Source: Collinsella sp. (GTDB lineage: Bacteria; Actinomycetota; Coriobacteriia; Coriobacteriales; Coriobacteriaceae). Taken from it: a stretch of DNA of 17,336 nucleotides. Every line of letters starts with the position of its first letter. Positions within the stretch are counted from its first letter, which is position 1. Location of the stretch: contig WGSR01000012.1 of assembly GCA_014871545.1 (NCBI GenBank), forward strand, positions 1 to 17,336, written 5' to 3'. Below, piece by piece: positions 1 through 5,745 of this stretch. Both the position numbers and the translations under genes were made by a program. The notes beneath the pieces are model-generated. The model had not been told where the DNA came from, ran no database searches, and saw only the letters and a program-made list of their open reading frames with translations.

Positions 1-2
1 AG

Positions 3-164
3 GGCAGCCCGCTCAAGCCGTCGCCGATTCATAAGGTTGAGGATCTTCAGCGTCGCCTTGAGTCTCGTGGCATCGAGACCACGATCCGTAATTCTCGCGG
101 CAATGATATCGATGCCGCCTGCGGTCAGCTGAAGCAACGTTTCAAGGTCCAGAAGAACGCATAG
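3..164 (+). CDS. rlmN: 23S rRNA (adenine-2503-C2)-methyltransferase RlmN, C-terminal fragment
   Basis: Only the last 53 codons are in the window; the 5' part lies before base 1. The frame reads through to TAG at 162-164. It contains the RlmN/Cfr C-terminal block: an SRG-I-x-T-x-x-R-x-SRG-x-DIDAACGQL pattern (residues 22-43 of the fragment) carrying the conserved Cys of the AACGQL motif, which in this radical-SAM family resolves the protein-RNA methyl intermediate. RlmN methylates A2503 of 23S rRNA and A37 of some tRNAs. The gene converges on the leftward parAB operon, and each side has its own terminator. The family is called from this one motif, so RlmN is likely but the full protein cannot be judged here. 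Confidence 0.85.
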   Translation, partial: GSPLKPSPIHKVEDLQRRLESRGIETTIRNSRGNDIDAACGQLKQRFKVQKNA

Positions 165-183
165 GGGAGTCTGTGCCCCATAA

Positions 184-199
184 CGTTTCATGTGAAACA
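184..199. promoter_or_regulatory. Degenerate parS-like site
   Basis: CGTTTCATGTGAAACA differs from the perfect sites at 2343-2436 (TGTTTCACGTGAAACA) at two positions. It lies 20 bp after the rlmN stop, just before the terminator stem. It may be a weak ParB nucleation site outside the main cluster; binding is inferred from similarity only. Confidence 0.5.
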
Positions 200-203
200 T
201 CCG

Positions 204-250
204 ACAGCCCTGGTTGCAAATAATGCAACCAGGGCTGTTTCATTTTTTTT
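204..250 (+). terminator. Intrinsic terminator of rlmN
   Basis: A perfect 15-bp stem (204-218 pairing with 224-238) closes a 5-nt AATAA loop. It is followed by TTCA and a run of eight T at 243-250. It lies 40 bp after the rlmN stop. Confidence 0.9.
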
Positions 251-297
251 CATACTATTAAACTTGGCTTCTTCAAGCTGAGTTTTAGCCAAAATAT

Positions 298-331
298 GGG
301 GTCCTTGTCTCATGTATAAGACAAGGACCCC
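298..331 (-). terminator. Intrinsic terminator at the end of the rsmG-parA-parB unit
   Basis: A perfect 13-bp stem (298-310 with 319-331) has an 8-nt loop. Read on the minus strand it is followed by an AT-rich tract (ATATTTT) with only a modest U-run. It lies about 30 bp downstream of the stop of the small leftward gene ending at 361. Confidence 0.75.
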
Positions 332-352
332 TTCAAAACAGGCAAGTAATTG

Positions 353-364
353 TTAGGTACCTAA
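353..364. repeat. 12-bp palindrome TTAGGTACCTAA, copy 1
   Basis: A perfect palindrome overlaps the stop codon (361-363) of the small leftward gene. The same 12-mer, with one further shared flanking G, recurs at 3857-3868 between yidC and jag. Its function is unknown; a palindrome of this size could be an operator or a restriction/modification target (it contains GGTACC). Confidence 0.7.
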
Positions 365-615
365 TAACCAACATTTTCCCACTGATGGTTAACCCAATCT
401 TGGTTAATCTTGGGATTCTTAGTCACCTGAGCAGTGCGCATAGCGACATCTTCGGTCATCACATCCATTTTCTTCTTGGATGTATCGACAATATCCTGGG
501 CTCCGAGCAGCAGTCGACCGCGTAGTTCATCATCTGTCGCAAGCTTATAGCCTGCAAAAGCGCCAGCGACGACGGTGGTTGCCAACGCAACGACCGCGAG
601 AACCTTATTCTTCAT
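361..615 (-). CDS. Small membrane-anchored protein downstream of parB (YtxH-like, uncharacterised)
   Basis: This 84-residue protein starts at the ATG at 613-615, preceded on the minus strand by AGGAGG six bases upstream. A further-upstream in-frame start would add six residues but lies before this ribosome site. Residues 4-22 form one hydrophobic Val/Ala-rich helix (KNKVLAVVALATTVVAGAFA), followed by GYK and a charged, probably helical tail (about residues 27-66). That layout resembles YtxH-type small envelope proteins, but the match is by eye only. The start overlaps the parB stop by 11 nt, so it is translationally coupled to parB and is the last gene before the terminator. It may anchor something at the membrane or be stress related. 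I do not recognise a specific function. Confidence 0.75.
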   Translation of the reverse strand: MKNKVLAVVALATTVVAGAFAGYKLATDDELRGRLLLGAQDIVDTSKKKMDVMTEDVAMRTAQVTKNPKINQDWVNHQWENVGY

Positions 616-1510
616 CCTGATCCTCCTGCCCAAATTGAATCATTACGCCAAGGATACGGGAGAGCTCCTCTTCGTCTTTGAACTCGATTTCAATCTTGTT
701 CTTACCACGCGAGCTCTTCACGCGCACATTCGTGTTAAATACTTGACGAAGGACTCGAGCGGCCTTTTTGAATGACTGAGGTGTTGCTGGCCTCGGCGTC
801 TTAGGTGTTTCTCCGGCAGAAAACAACGGAGCAAGATTTTCTGTCGCTCTGACGGAAAGGCCTTCTGCAACAACCTTCTCAGCAAGTCGAATTCGAGCAT
901 CCTCATAGGGAACTGCAAGGATCGCTCTCGCATGGCCGGCAGTAAGCTTACCCTCGAAAATCATCTGCTGTACGACTTCGGGAAGATCAAGCAAGCGAAG
1001 TGAATTTGTAATTGCCGAACGAGACTTACTGACAGCCTTTGATAACGCCTCCTGCGTCATACCGCTGGCATCAATGAGCTGACGATAGCCCTTAGCCTCT
1101 TCGACGGGATTTAGATCAGAACGCTGAAGATTCTCTATCAGTGCAAGCGCGAGCATTTCCTCATCATTAACTTCCTTAATGATGACAGGCAGCTCCTCAA
1201 GACCAGCAAGCTTTGATGCTTGGTAACGACGCTCACCAGCGATGATCTCATAGCCGTTTCCATGCTTGCGAACCAAAAGCGGCTGCAAAACGCCATGTTC
1301 TTGGATTGACTCGCTCAACTCGCGAAGTTCGGTTTCGTTAAAGTGAATTCGCGGCTGGTTAGGGTTGGGAACAATATCCTCAATAGGTAGTTTCGTTTCA
1401 AATGCAGCCTTTGACGCGGATGCAGCCGAACCACCGGTCTCATACTCGGCCTCTGAGACCAAAGCATTGAGTCCACGTCCCAATCCACCACGTTTCTTTA
1501 CACTAGGCAC
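605..1510 (-). CDS. parB: Chromosome partitioning protein ParB (CTP-dependent DNA clamp)
   Basis: ParB binds parS, switches to a CTP-bound sliding clamp and spreads to mark the origin for segregation by ParA and SMC loading. The 301-residue protein has the usual N-terminal GLGRGL motif (9-14, the ParA-stimulating end). It has the ParB/Srx domain with LPIEDIVPNPNQPR (41-54) and GERRY (92-96), then ENLQRSDLNPVEEA (126-139). The helix-turn-helix that reads parS is at about 150-177, and the C-terminal dimer domain at about 240-295. Position 97, usually Arg in GERRxR, is Gln here. The start is GTG at 1508-1510, overlapping the parA stop by 8 nt, with GAGGTGAT just upstream as ribosome site. Coupled to parA and to the small gene at 361-615. 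Confidence 0.97.
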   Translation of the reverse strand: MPSVKKRGGLGRGLNALVSEAEYETGGSAASASKAAFETKLPIEDIVPNPNQPRIHFNETELRELSESIQEHGVLQPLLVRKHGNGYEIIAGERRYQASKLAGLEELPVIIKEVNDEEMLALALIENLQRSDLNPVEEAKGYRQLIDASGMTQEALSKAVSKSRSAITNSLRLLDLPEVVQQMIFEGKLTAGHARAILAVPYEDARIRLAEKVVAEGLSVRATENLAPLFSAGETPKTPRPATPQSFKKAARVLRQVFNTNVRVKSSRGKNKIEIEFKDEEELSRILGVMIQFGQEDQDEE

Positions 1511-2303
1511 GCTTGATCACCTCTTTTGCAAGGTTCATATACGCTTTTGCACCCTTATTTTGAGGTGCATAGGTAATTACCGGTTCTCCAAAAGACGGTG
1601 CTTCGGAGATTTTAACCGTACGGGGGATCAGCGTCTTAAACGCCTTGTCACCAAAGTACGATTGAACCTCCTCAACAACCTGATTCGATAGAGAAGTACG
1701 CGAGTCATACATGGTCATAAGCACACCATAGGTGTCTAAGCCCTTGTTCAGACGTGATTTAACCATCTTCATTGACTCAAGCAGCTTCGTAACGCCCTCG
1801 AGTGCATAATACTCGCACTGGATCGGAATCAAAACGCTGTCTGCCGCGGTCAAGGCGTTGATAGTAAGCAGGCCGAGCGAAGGGGGACAGTCAATGAAAA
1901 TAAAATCGAACTCGTCCTGAATCGGCTCAAGCAAATCTTTGAGGCGGGTTTCACGAGCGATTGCGCTTACGAGCTCAATTTCCGCGCCTGCAAGCTGAAT
2001 TGTAGCCGGAATTATGAATACCTTTTTGCAATTTGTATCAAGAACAAGCGATTCTGCCGGCACATCATTCAACAATGCATCATAGATGCAGTGATCAAGG
2101 TCTTCTTTTTCAATTCCGAATCCACTGGTGCTGTTTCCCTGCGGATCAAAATCGACAATCAGTGTCTTACGACCCTGCTCGCCCAGTGCCGCCGCAAGGT
2201 TTACAGCCGTCGTTGACTTACCAACGCCGCCTTTTTGATTGATAATTGCAATGATACGCGTGTCTTTTGCGCTCTTAGAACGCTTAACGTCGCGAAATCC
2301 CAC
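1503..2303 (-). CDS. parA: Chromosome partitioning ATPase ParA (Soj)
   Basis: ParA is a Walker-type ATPase that binds the nucleoid as an ATP dimer and draws ParB-parS complexes apart; in many bacteria it also modulates DnaA. The 266-residue protein shows the deviant Walker A KGGVGKST (24-31), LIVDFDPQGNST (48-59) and the Walker B-like FIFIDCPPSLG near residues 133-143. The start is GTG at 2301-2303, with GGAGG four bases upstream on the minus strand. The 14-residue basic N-terminus before the first beta strand is short, so there is no autoregulatory helix-turn-helix as in plasmid P1 ParA. Three parS sites lie directly upstream, between this gene and rsmG, so ParB loading probably covers the operon's 5' region. 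Confidence 0.97.
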   Translation of the reverse strand: MGFRDVKRSKSAKDTRIIAIINQKGGVGKSTTAVNLAAALGEQGRKTLIVDFDPQGNSTSGFGIEKEDLDHCIYDALLNDVPAESLVLDTNCKKVFIIPATIQLAGAEIELVSAIARETRLKDLLEPIQDEFDFIFIDCPPSLGLLTINALTAADSVLIPIQCEYYALEGVTKLLESMKMVKSRLNKGLDTYGVLMTMYDSRTSLSNQVVEEVQSYFGDKAFKTLIPRTVKISEAPSFGEPVITYAPQNKGAKAYMNLAKEVIKRA

Positions 2304-2342
2304 GGTCCCTCCTGGTGTGTATTGGAGCTGTCAAACGGAGGA

Positions 2343-2358
2343 TGTTTCACGTGAAACA
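2343..2358. promoter_or_regulatory. parS site 1 of the cluster
   Basis: A perfect 16-bp palindrome TGTTTCACGTGAAACA, the standard bacterial parS sequence, 40 bp upstream of the parA start codon. Confidence 0.97.
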
Positions 2359-2381
2359 TTCCGAATCGATATCAACCGCCA

Positions 2382-2397
2382 TGTTTCACGTGAAACA
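2382..2397. promoter_or_regulatory. parS site 2 of the cluster
   Basis: A second perfect TGTTTCACGTGAAACA, start-to-start 39 bp from site 1. Confidence 0.97.
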
Positions 2398-2420
2398 CTG
2401 CAAGTTGTTAGTATCCATTA

Positions 2421-2436
2421 TGTTTCACGTGAAACA
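2421..2436. promoter_or_regulatory. parS site 3 of the cluster
   Basis: A third perfect TGTTTCACGTGAAACA, again exactly 39 bp from site 2. It ends one base before the rsmG stop codon (2438-2440). Confidence 0.97.
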
Positions 2437-2437
2437 T

Positions 2438-3175
2438 CTAGGCAAGCGGATTCTTCTTTGCCACGCCATTTGCACGAGGCAATGAAACGGATGCTGGATG
2501 ACTCTTCTTAAGAACAATGAACTCCCTGTGGCCCAAGCCTTCAGGCAAATCAATTGCGTCATTCAGAAGCAAAGTGAAGCCACAAATCTTAGCTGCTGAC
2601 ATACCGGAAGCAAGCTCCTCATCCGAAGGATTGCCCTTGGTTATAACAAATAGCCCTCCATCCTTCAGATACGGAGCCGCATACTCAACAAGAATCGGTA
2701 GAGGGGCCAGTGCGCGGGCGGTTACAACAGAGAACTGCTTCTTATGGCTTCGAGCATATTCTTCAAGACGATCATGAACCGCATGAGCATGTTTCAATCC
2801 AAGAGCATGGACAAAGGAATTTACCGCATCAACCTTCTTGCCAACAGAGTCAATATAAGTAGCTTTACGATGCGTGGTTATAGTTAATGGAATACCAGGG
2901 AAGCCCGCACCTGTTCCCATATCGAGCAAAGCTCCCTCAGGAGCCTTGTTGATATAGGGGAGCAAAACAAGTGAGTCGAGGATATGAAGTACTGCAGCAT
3001 CTTCTACGTTAAGAATACGGGTGAGATTGGTTGTCTTATTTGTTTCTAGAACCAAATCCAAATGCTGAATACATTTCCTCAGCTCAACATCAGTTACGCT
3101 CAAGGAATACTCTTTGCAATAGGAAGTTAGACGACTCAACATCTCGTCAGCCTGCTGATCAGTAAGTACTAACAA
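2438..3175 (-). CDS. rsmG: 16S rRNA (guanine-527-N7)-methyltransferase RsmG (GidB)
   Basis: RsmG methylates N7 of G527 in 16S rRNA using S-adenosylmethionine; loss gives low-level streptomycin resistance in other bacteria. The 245-residue protein has the class I methyltransferase signature LLDMGTGAGFPGIPL (residues about 83-97) and the RsmG-typical VTARALAPLPILVEYAAPYL block. The last 20 or so residues, after FIVLKK, form a Ser/Pro/Lys-rich tail. I chose TTG at 3173-3175 because AAGGAG lies six bases upstream. A longer frame opening at 3223 begins inside the U-run of the jag terminator and has no ribosome site. It is the first gene of the rsmG-parA-parB unit. The mnmE and mnmG genes common between jag and rsmG elsewhere are absent. 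Confidence 0.93.
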   Translation of the reverse strand: MLVLTDQQADEMLSRLTSYCKEYSLSVTDVELRKCIQHLDLVLETNKTTNLTRILNVEDAAVLHILDSLVLLPYINKAPEGALLDMGTGAGFPGIPLTITTHRKATYIDSVGKKVDAVNSFVHALGLKHAHAVHDRLEEYARSHKKQFSVVTARALAPLPILVEYAAPYLKDGGLFVITKGNPSDEELASGMSAAKICGFTLLLNDAIDLPEGLGHREFIVLKKSHPASVSLPRANGVAKKNPLA

Positions 3176-3221
3176 CGAAAGCTCCTTTCTGACAAAAATC
3201 AGTGTATCGAGAACTTTTGAC

Positions 3222-3251
3222 AAAAAAAGGGGACGTGGAAACCACGTCCCC
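3222..3251 (-). terminator. Intrinsic terminator after jag
   Basis: A perfect 10-bp GC-rich stem (3229-3238 with 3242-3251) closes a 3-nt loop. On the minus strand it is followed by seven U (3222-3228). It lies 20 bp after the jag stop and separates the rpmH-jag unit from rsmG-parA-parB, which must therefore have its own promoter between about 3176 and 3228. Confidence 0.92.
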
Positions 3252-3271
3252 TTAGCATAAGCTCGAGAAGA

Positions 3272-3841
3272 TTATCGAGCAACAATCACCACATGGCGAT
3301 CAGGGTCAGAACCCTCAGAATGAGTATCGACGGCATCATTGCCACGAAGTGCAATGTGAACCAGTCGACGCTCGTAGGCATTCATGGGCGGAAGCGAAAC
3401 ACTCTTATGAGTGCGGATGGCACGCTCGGCAGCAGACTGAGCCATGGAAGCAACCTTGTCCTGACGGCGACTCTTGTATCCCTCTACGTCCACTACAACC
3501 GGATACCTAAAGCCAAGTTTGCGGCTCACCAGCAAAGAGAACATAACCTGAAGGGCATCAAGGGTGCGACCATGACGGCCAATGAGAACAGCAAGGTCGG
3601 GAGCCGTTACATCCAAAATCAGCTCACCCTCGTCGCCCTCATACTCATCGATAGGAGAGTTGGCGGCATCGAAGTGCGAAAGGATGGAACGCAGGATGGA
3701 AATCGCAACATCGGCAATGGTGTCGAGCTCCTCATCGGTCAGCTCTTCACCAGCCTTGTAGCGCTGTGCAATCTCGGGATAATCGCCCGCGACCTGCGGG
3801 GCAACCTCCTCAAGCATATCCTCGATGATCTCTTCAGACAT
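3272..3841 (-). CDS. khpB: RNA-binding protein KhpB/Jag (KH-II and R3H domains)
   Basis: This is a single-strand RNA-binding protein, the Jag/KhpB/EloR family that sits next to yidC in Gram-positives; it affects cell elongation and sRNA/mRNA binding in streptococci. The 189-residue protein has an acidic N-terminus. A KH type II domain has the GxxG loop as LIGRHGRTLDALQ (86-98), and an R3H domain spans about 150-187 (PPMNAYERRLVHIAL, then HSEGSDPDRHVVI). It lacks the separate Jag-N domain found in longer Firmicute homologues. I chose the ATG at 3839-3841 because GGAG is six bases upstream; a TTG four codons earlier would place that site inside the gene. Downstream of yidC and last in the rpmH unit. 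Confidence 0.94.
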   Translation of the reverse strand: MSEEIIEDMLEEVAPQVAGDYPEIAQRYKAGEELTDEELDTIADVAISILRSILSHFDAANSPIDEYEGDEGELILDVTAPDLAVLIGRHGRTLDALQVMFSLLVSRKLGFRYPVVVDVEGYKSRRQDKVASMAQSAAERAIRTHKSVSLPPMNAYERRLVHIALRGNDAVDTHSEGSDPDRHVVIVAR

Positions 3842-3856
3842 AACGTACTCCAAAAG

Positions 3857-3868
3857 TTAGGTACCTAA
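3857..3868. repeat. 12-bp palindrome TTAGGTACCTAA, copy 2
   Basis: Identical to the copy at 353-364, and sharing the preceding G. It lies in the 44-bp yidC-jag gap, just upstream of the jag ribosome site on the minus strand. No function can be assigned. Confidence 0.7.
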
Positions 3869-3885
3869 ATAAGATTGATATCCCG

Positions 3886-4656
3886 TTACTTCTTCTTGTG
3901 CGGGCGCGGCTTCTTCTCTCGACGAGTGACCTCAACCTGCAGCGGAGCGTTCTTAAGACGCTCCTCCTCATCGGCCTTCGCCTTGTCGATGACCTTCTGC
4001 GTCACAAAAATCTGCTGGATAACCTGCCAAGCAGACGAGACGTCGTAGTACAGCAGAACACCAACGGGAAGGCTCCAGCCCATCCAAAGCATCATGACCG
4101 TCATGACAACGGCCATCATACGCATGCTCTGAGCCTGCTGGCCGGTCTGGTTGCGCGACATATAGAGCTGCGGAATCAGGGTCAGGACGGCGAACAGGAT
4201 CAGGCAAACCAGCGCAGGCAGTGCAACCATAAAGCCATCGGCAAAGGAAGCGCTCGGCGTGGTGGTCAGGTCGGGCAGGATGTTGAAGAACGAGAACGTG
4301 CCGTCGTTAAAGTACTGCGGCAGGTTGCGCAGCAATGTAAACAGGGCGAACAGGATAGGCATCTGAATCAGCAGCGGCAGACAGCCAGCCATGGGGTTGA
4401 ACTTGTTCTCGCTGTAGAACTTCTGCATCTCCTCGGCCTGACGCTGGGGATCGTCGGCATAACGCTCCTGGATCTCGAGCATCTTGGGCTGCAGCACCTG
4501 CATGCGAGCCGTCGACTTGGTCGACTTGAGCATGAGCGGCGTCAGCAGCAGACGGATGATGACCACCAGGATGATGATGGACAGGCCCCAGTCGACCGCA
4601 AAGGTCTGGATGAGCTTGAGCAGCTCGAAAAGGATGTTAACGATCCAATCCCACAT
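3886..4656 (-). CDS. yidC: Membrane protein insertase YidC (Oxa1 family)
   Basis: YidC inserts and folds inner-membrane proteins alone or with SecYEG. The 256-residue protein has a short N-terminal helix and a first conserved membrane helix at about 24-42, containing the hydrophilic-groove arginine (R35 in VVIIRLLLTPLM). A charged cytosolic hairpin with KSTARMQVLQPKMLEIQERY follows (about 47-80). NPMAGCLPLLIQMPILFALF (88-107) and two further hydrophobic segments lie near 140-165 and 180-205. A Lys/Arg-rich tail (245-256) fits ribosome contact. There is no large periplasmic domain, as expected for a Gram-positive form, and no lipobox is visible. Start ATG at 4654-4656, with GGAGG nine bases upstream. 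Lies between yidD and jag. Confidence 0.96.
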   Translation of the reverse strand: MWDWIVNILFELLKLIQTFAVDWGLSIIILVVIIRLLLTPLMLKSTKSTARMQVLQPKMLEIQERYADDPQRQAEEMQKFYSENKFNPMAGCLPLLIQMPILFALFTLLRNLPQYFNDGTFSFFNILPDLTTTPSASFADGFMVALPALVCLILFAVLTLIPQLYMSRNQTGQQAQSMRMMAVVMTVMMLWMGWSLPVGVLLYYDVSSAWQVIQQIFVTQKVIDKAKADEEERLKNAPLQVEVTRREKKPRPHKKK

Positions 4657-4685
4657 GTAAGTTTTCCTCCGATAGCGAGTGCCCG

Positions 4686-4910
4686 CTAGGGCACAGGGTC
4701 ATAACCGCCGACGTGCAGGGGATTGCAACGAGCGATGCGCCTCACGGCAAGCCAGCAGCCTCTCAAAACACCGTGCTTCTCAATCGCCTGGATGGCGTAT
4801 TGCGAGCACGTTGGGTAATAAATGCAGGCGTCAGGCAATAAGGGCGAAATAACCTGTTGATATATGCGAATAGGAGCGATGGCAACACGTCGCAAAACGT
4901 GATTGCTCAT
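4686..4910 (-). CDS. yidD: Membrane protein insertion efficiency factor YidD
   Basis: A 74-residue protein of the YidD family (UPF0161), a small membrane-associated factor that helps insertion by YidC. The diagnostic block is present: RIYQQVISPLLPDACIYYPTCSQYAIQAIEKHG (residues 16-48, conserved Cys at 28 and 35), then GCWLAVRRIARCNPLHVGGYDPVP (51-74). The ATG at 4908-4910 overlaps the rnpA TGA as ATGA, with an AGGAG-type site inside the end of rnpA, so the two are translationally coupled. The gap of 29 bp to yidC holds the yidC ribosome site. Confidence 0.95.
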   Translation of the reverse strand: MSNHVLRRVAIAPIRIYQQVISPLLPDACIYYPTCSQYAIQAIEKHGVLRGCWLAVRRIARCNPLHVGGYDPVP

Positions 4911-5245
4911 CGCTCCTCCCCGGCAACGCCGGCGCGCTTCATAAGCGAACGCAACGCCTTGTCCATCTCCTGCGGCGAAGAAACCCTCGTCTTGGGAGTT
5001 GCAAACAAGATGATGTCATAACCCGCAACGGGAAATCCGCAGCTGCGGGCGGCCTCGCGCATCACACGCTTAGATCGATTGCGCACGACGGCACAACCGA
5101 GTCGCTTAGCACCAACGAAGGCGACCCTTCCGGAGTCGCCTTCGCCAACCGATTCACATATGGTCATTCGAATCAGAGGGTGATTGAAACGACGCCCCTG
5201 ACTGAACACATGCTCGAAATCTTGCCGAGACTTAATAGTCTTCAT
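4907..5245 (-). CDS. rnpA: Ribonuclease P protein component
   Basis: The protein subunit of RNase P, which helps the catalytic RNA trim the 5' leader of pre-tRNAs. The 112-residue length is normal. The family signature is clear: an N-terminal SRQDFEHVFSQGRRF (6-20), then VGAKRLGCAVVRNRSKRVMREA (44-65) containing the RNR motif. The C-terminal end finishes with EMDKALRSLMKRAG. The ATG at 5243-5245 is 20 bp after the rpmH stop. I see no good Shine-Dalgarno in that gap, so translation may rely on coupling to the highly expressed rpmH. Confidence 0.96.
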   Translation of the reverse strand: MKTIKSRQDFEHVFSQGRRFNHPLIRMTICESVGEGDSGRVAFVGAKRLGCAVVRNRSKRVMREAARSCGFPVAGYDIILFATPKTRVSSPQEMDKALRSLMKRAGVAGEER

Positions 5246-5265
5246 GCGAGATGTGTGTATCGCTG

Positions 5266-5400
5266 CTAGACAGTGAGACGCTTGCGGCCCTTGGCGCGAC
5301 GACGGGCGAGCACGGCACGACCACCCTTAGTGGCCATACGGGCACGGAAGCCATGGGTCTTGGCACGCTTACGCTTATTAGGCTGATACGTACGCTTCAT
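5266..5400 (-). CDS. rpmH: 50S ribosomal protein L34
   Basis: A 44-residue, very basic protein with the invariant L34 pattern: MKRTYQPNKRKRAKTHGFR at the start, then ARMATKGGRAVLARRRAKGRKRL. I chose ATG at 5398-5400 because AGGAGG is eight bases upstream and L34 always begins MKRT; a longer frame starting at 5460 adds a non-family leader. First gene of the leftward unit, adjoining the origin as in most bacteria. Confidence 0.98.
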   Translation of the reverse strand: MKRTYQPNKRKRAKTHGFRARMATKGGRAVLARRRAKGRKRLTV

Positions 5401-5472
5401 CTTAAGTTCCTCCTGCTGCATTTCGAGTGTCCGCGGGGACGCGGACGCAGATATAGACACGTGAGCTTGAAG

Positions 5473-5502
5473 ATTGTAGGGAAATCAATGTTCAAATGTC
5501 AA
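5473..5502 (-). promoter_or_regulatory. Promoter of the rpmH-rnpA-yidD-yidC-jag unit
   Basis: On the minus strand a perfect -35 TTGACA (5497-5502) and an 18-bp spacer precede -10 TACAAT (5473-5478). This predicts a start near 5466 and a leader of about 66 nt before rpmH. This is the strongest sigma-70-type promoter I can see in the window. Confidence 0.85.
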
Positions 5503-5745
5503 GAAATCAAAGGTAAAAGGTTGCGCAGTTCACACGGTTCCCCCATAAGCACAACCGAAATTTGCGCCTCATGGCAACCTTTCACGATATTTCATCGAGT
5601 TTTCAACAGGTCATGTTGGCAATGTTGAGAACTTTTCGCCCGTTTTCCAAAGTTTTCAACAAGTTTTGAAAAGTTGTCGAAAGATGAGAAACGTTGCACG
5701 GTGAGCTACTATTTGTTCGAAACCTTTTGAAAGATTGCGAGCGGC
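5503..5745. other. oriC: Origin of replication, first half (DnaA-box cluster upstream of the dnaA unit)
   Basis: This is a non-coding gap between divergent rpmH and the dnaA unit. DnaA-box-like 9-mers are TTTTCAACA at 5600-5608 (+) and 5653-5661 (+), and TTCTCAACA at 5623-5631 (-). From 5632 to 5682 a run of 10- to 11-bp units starts CTTTTCGCCC, GTTTTCCAAA, GTTTTCAACAA, GTTTTGAAAA and GTTGTCGAAA, placing TTTTC-like motifs about one helical turn apart. The promoter of the rightward unit must lie here too; TACTAT at 5707-5712 is a possible -10, but I find no convincing -35. Origin function is inferred from position and boxes. Confidence 0.8.

Noticed and set aside
3176..3223. Longer rsmG reading frame starting with TTG at 3223
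   Set aside because: Its start lies in the U-run of the jag terminator and has no ribosome site; TTG at 3175 has AAGGAG six bases upstream.
5401..5460. Longer rpmH frame starting at 5460
   Set aside because: It adds 20 residues foreign to L34 and contains the AGGAGG site of the real ATG at 5400.
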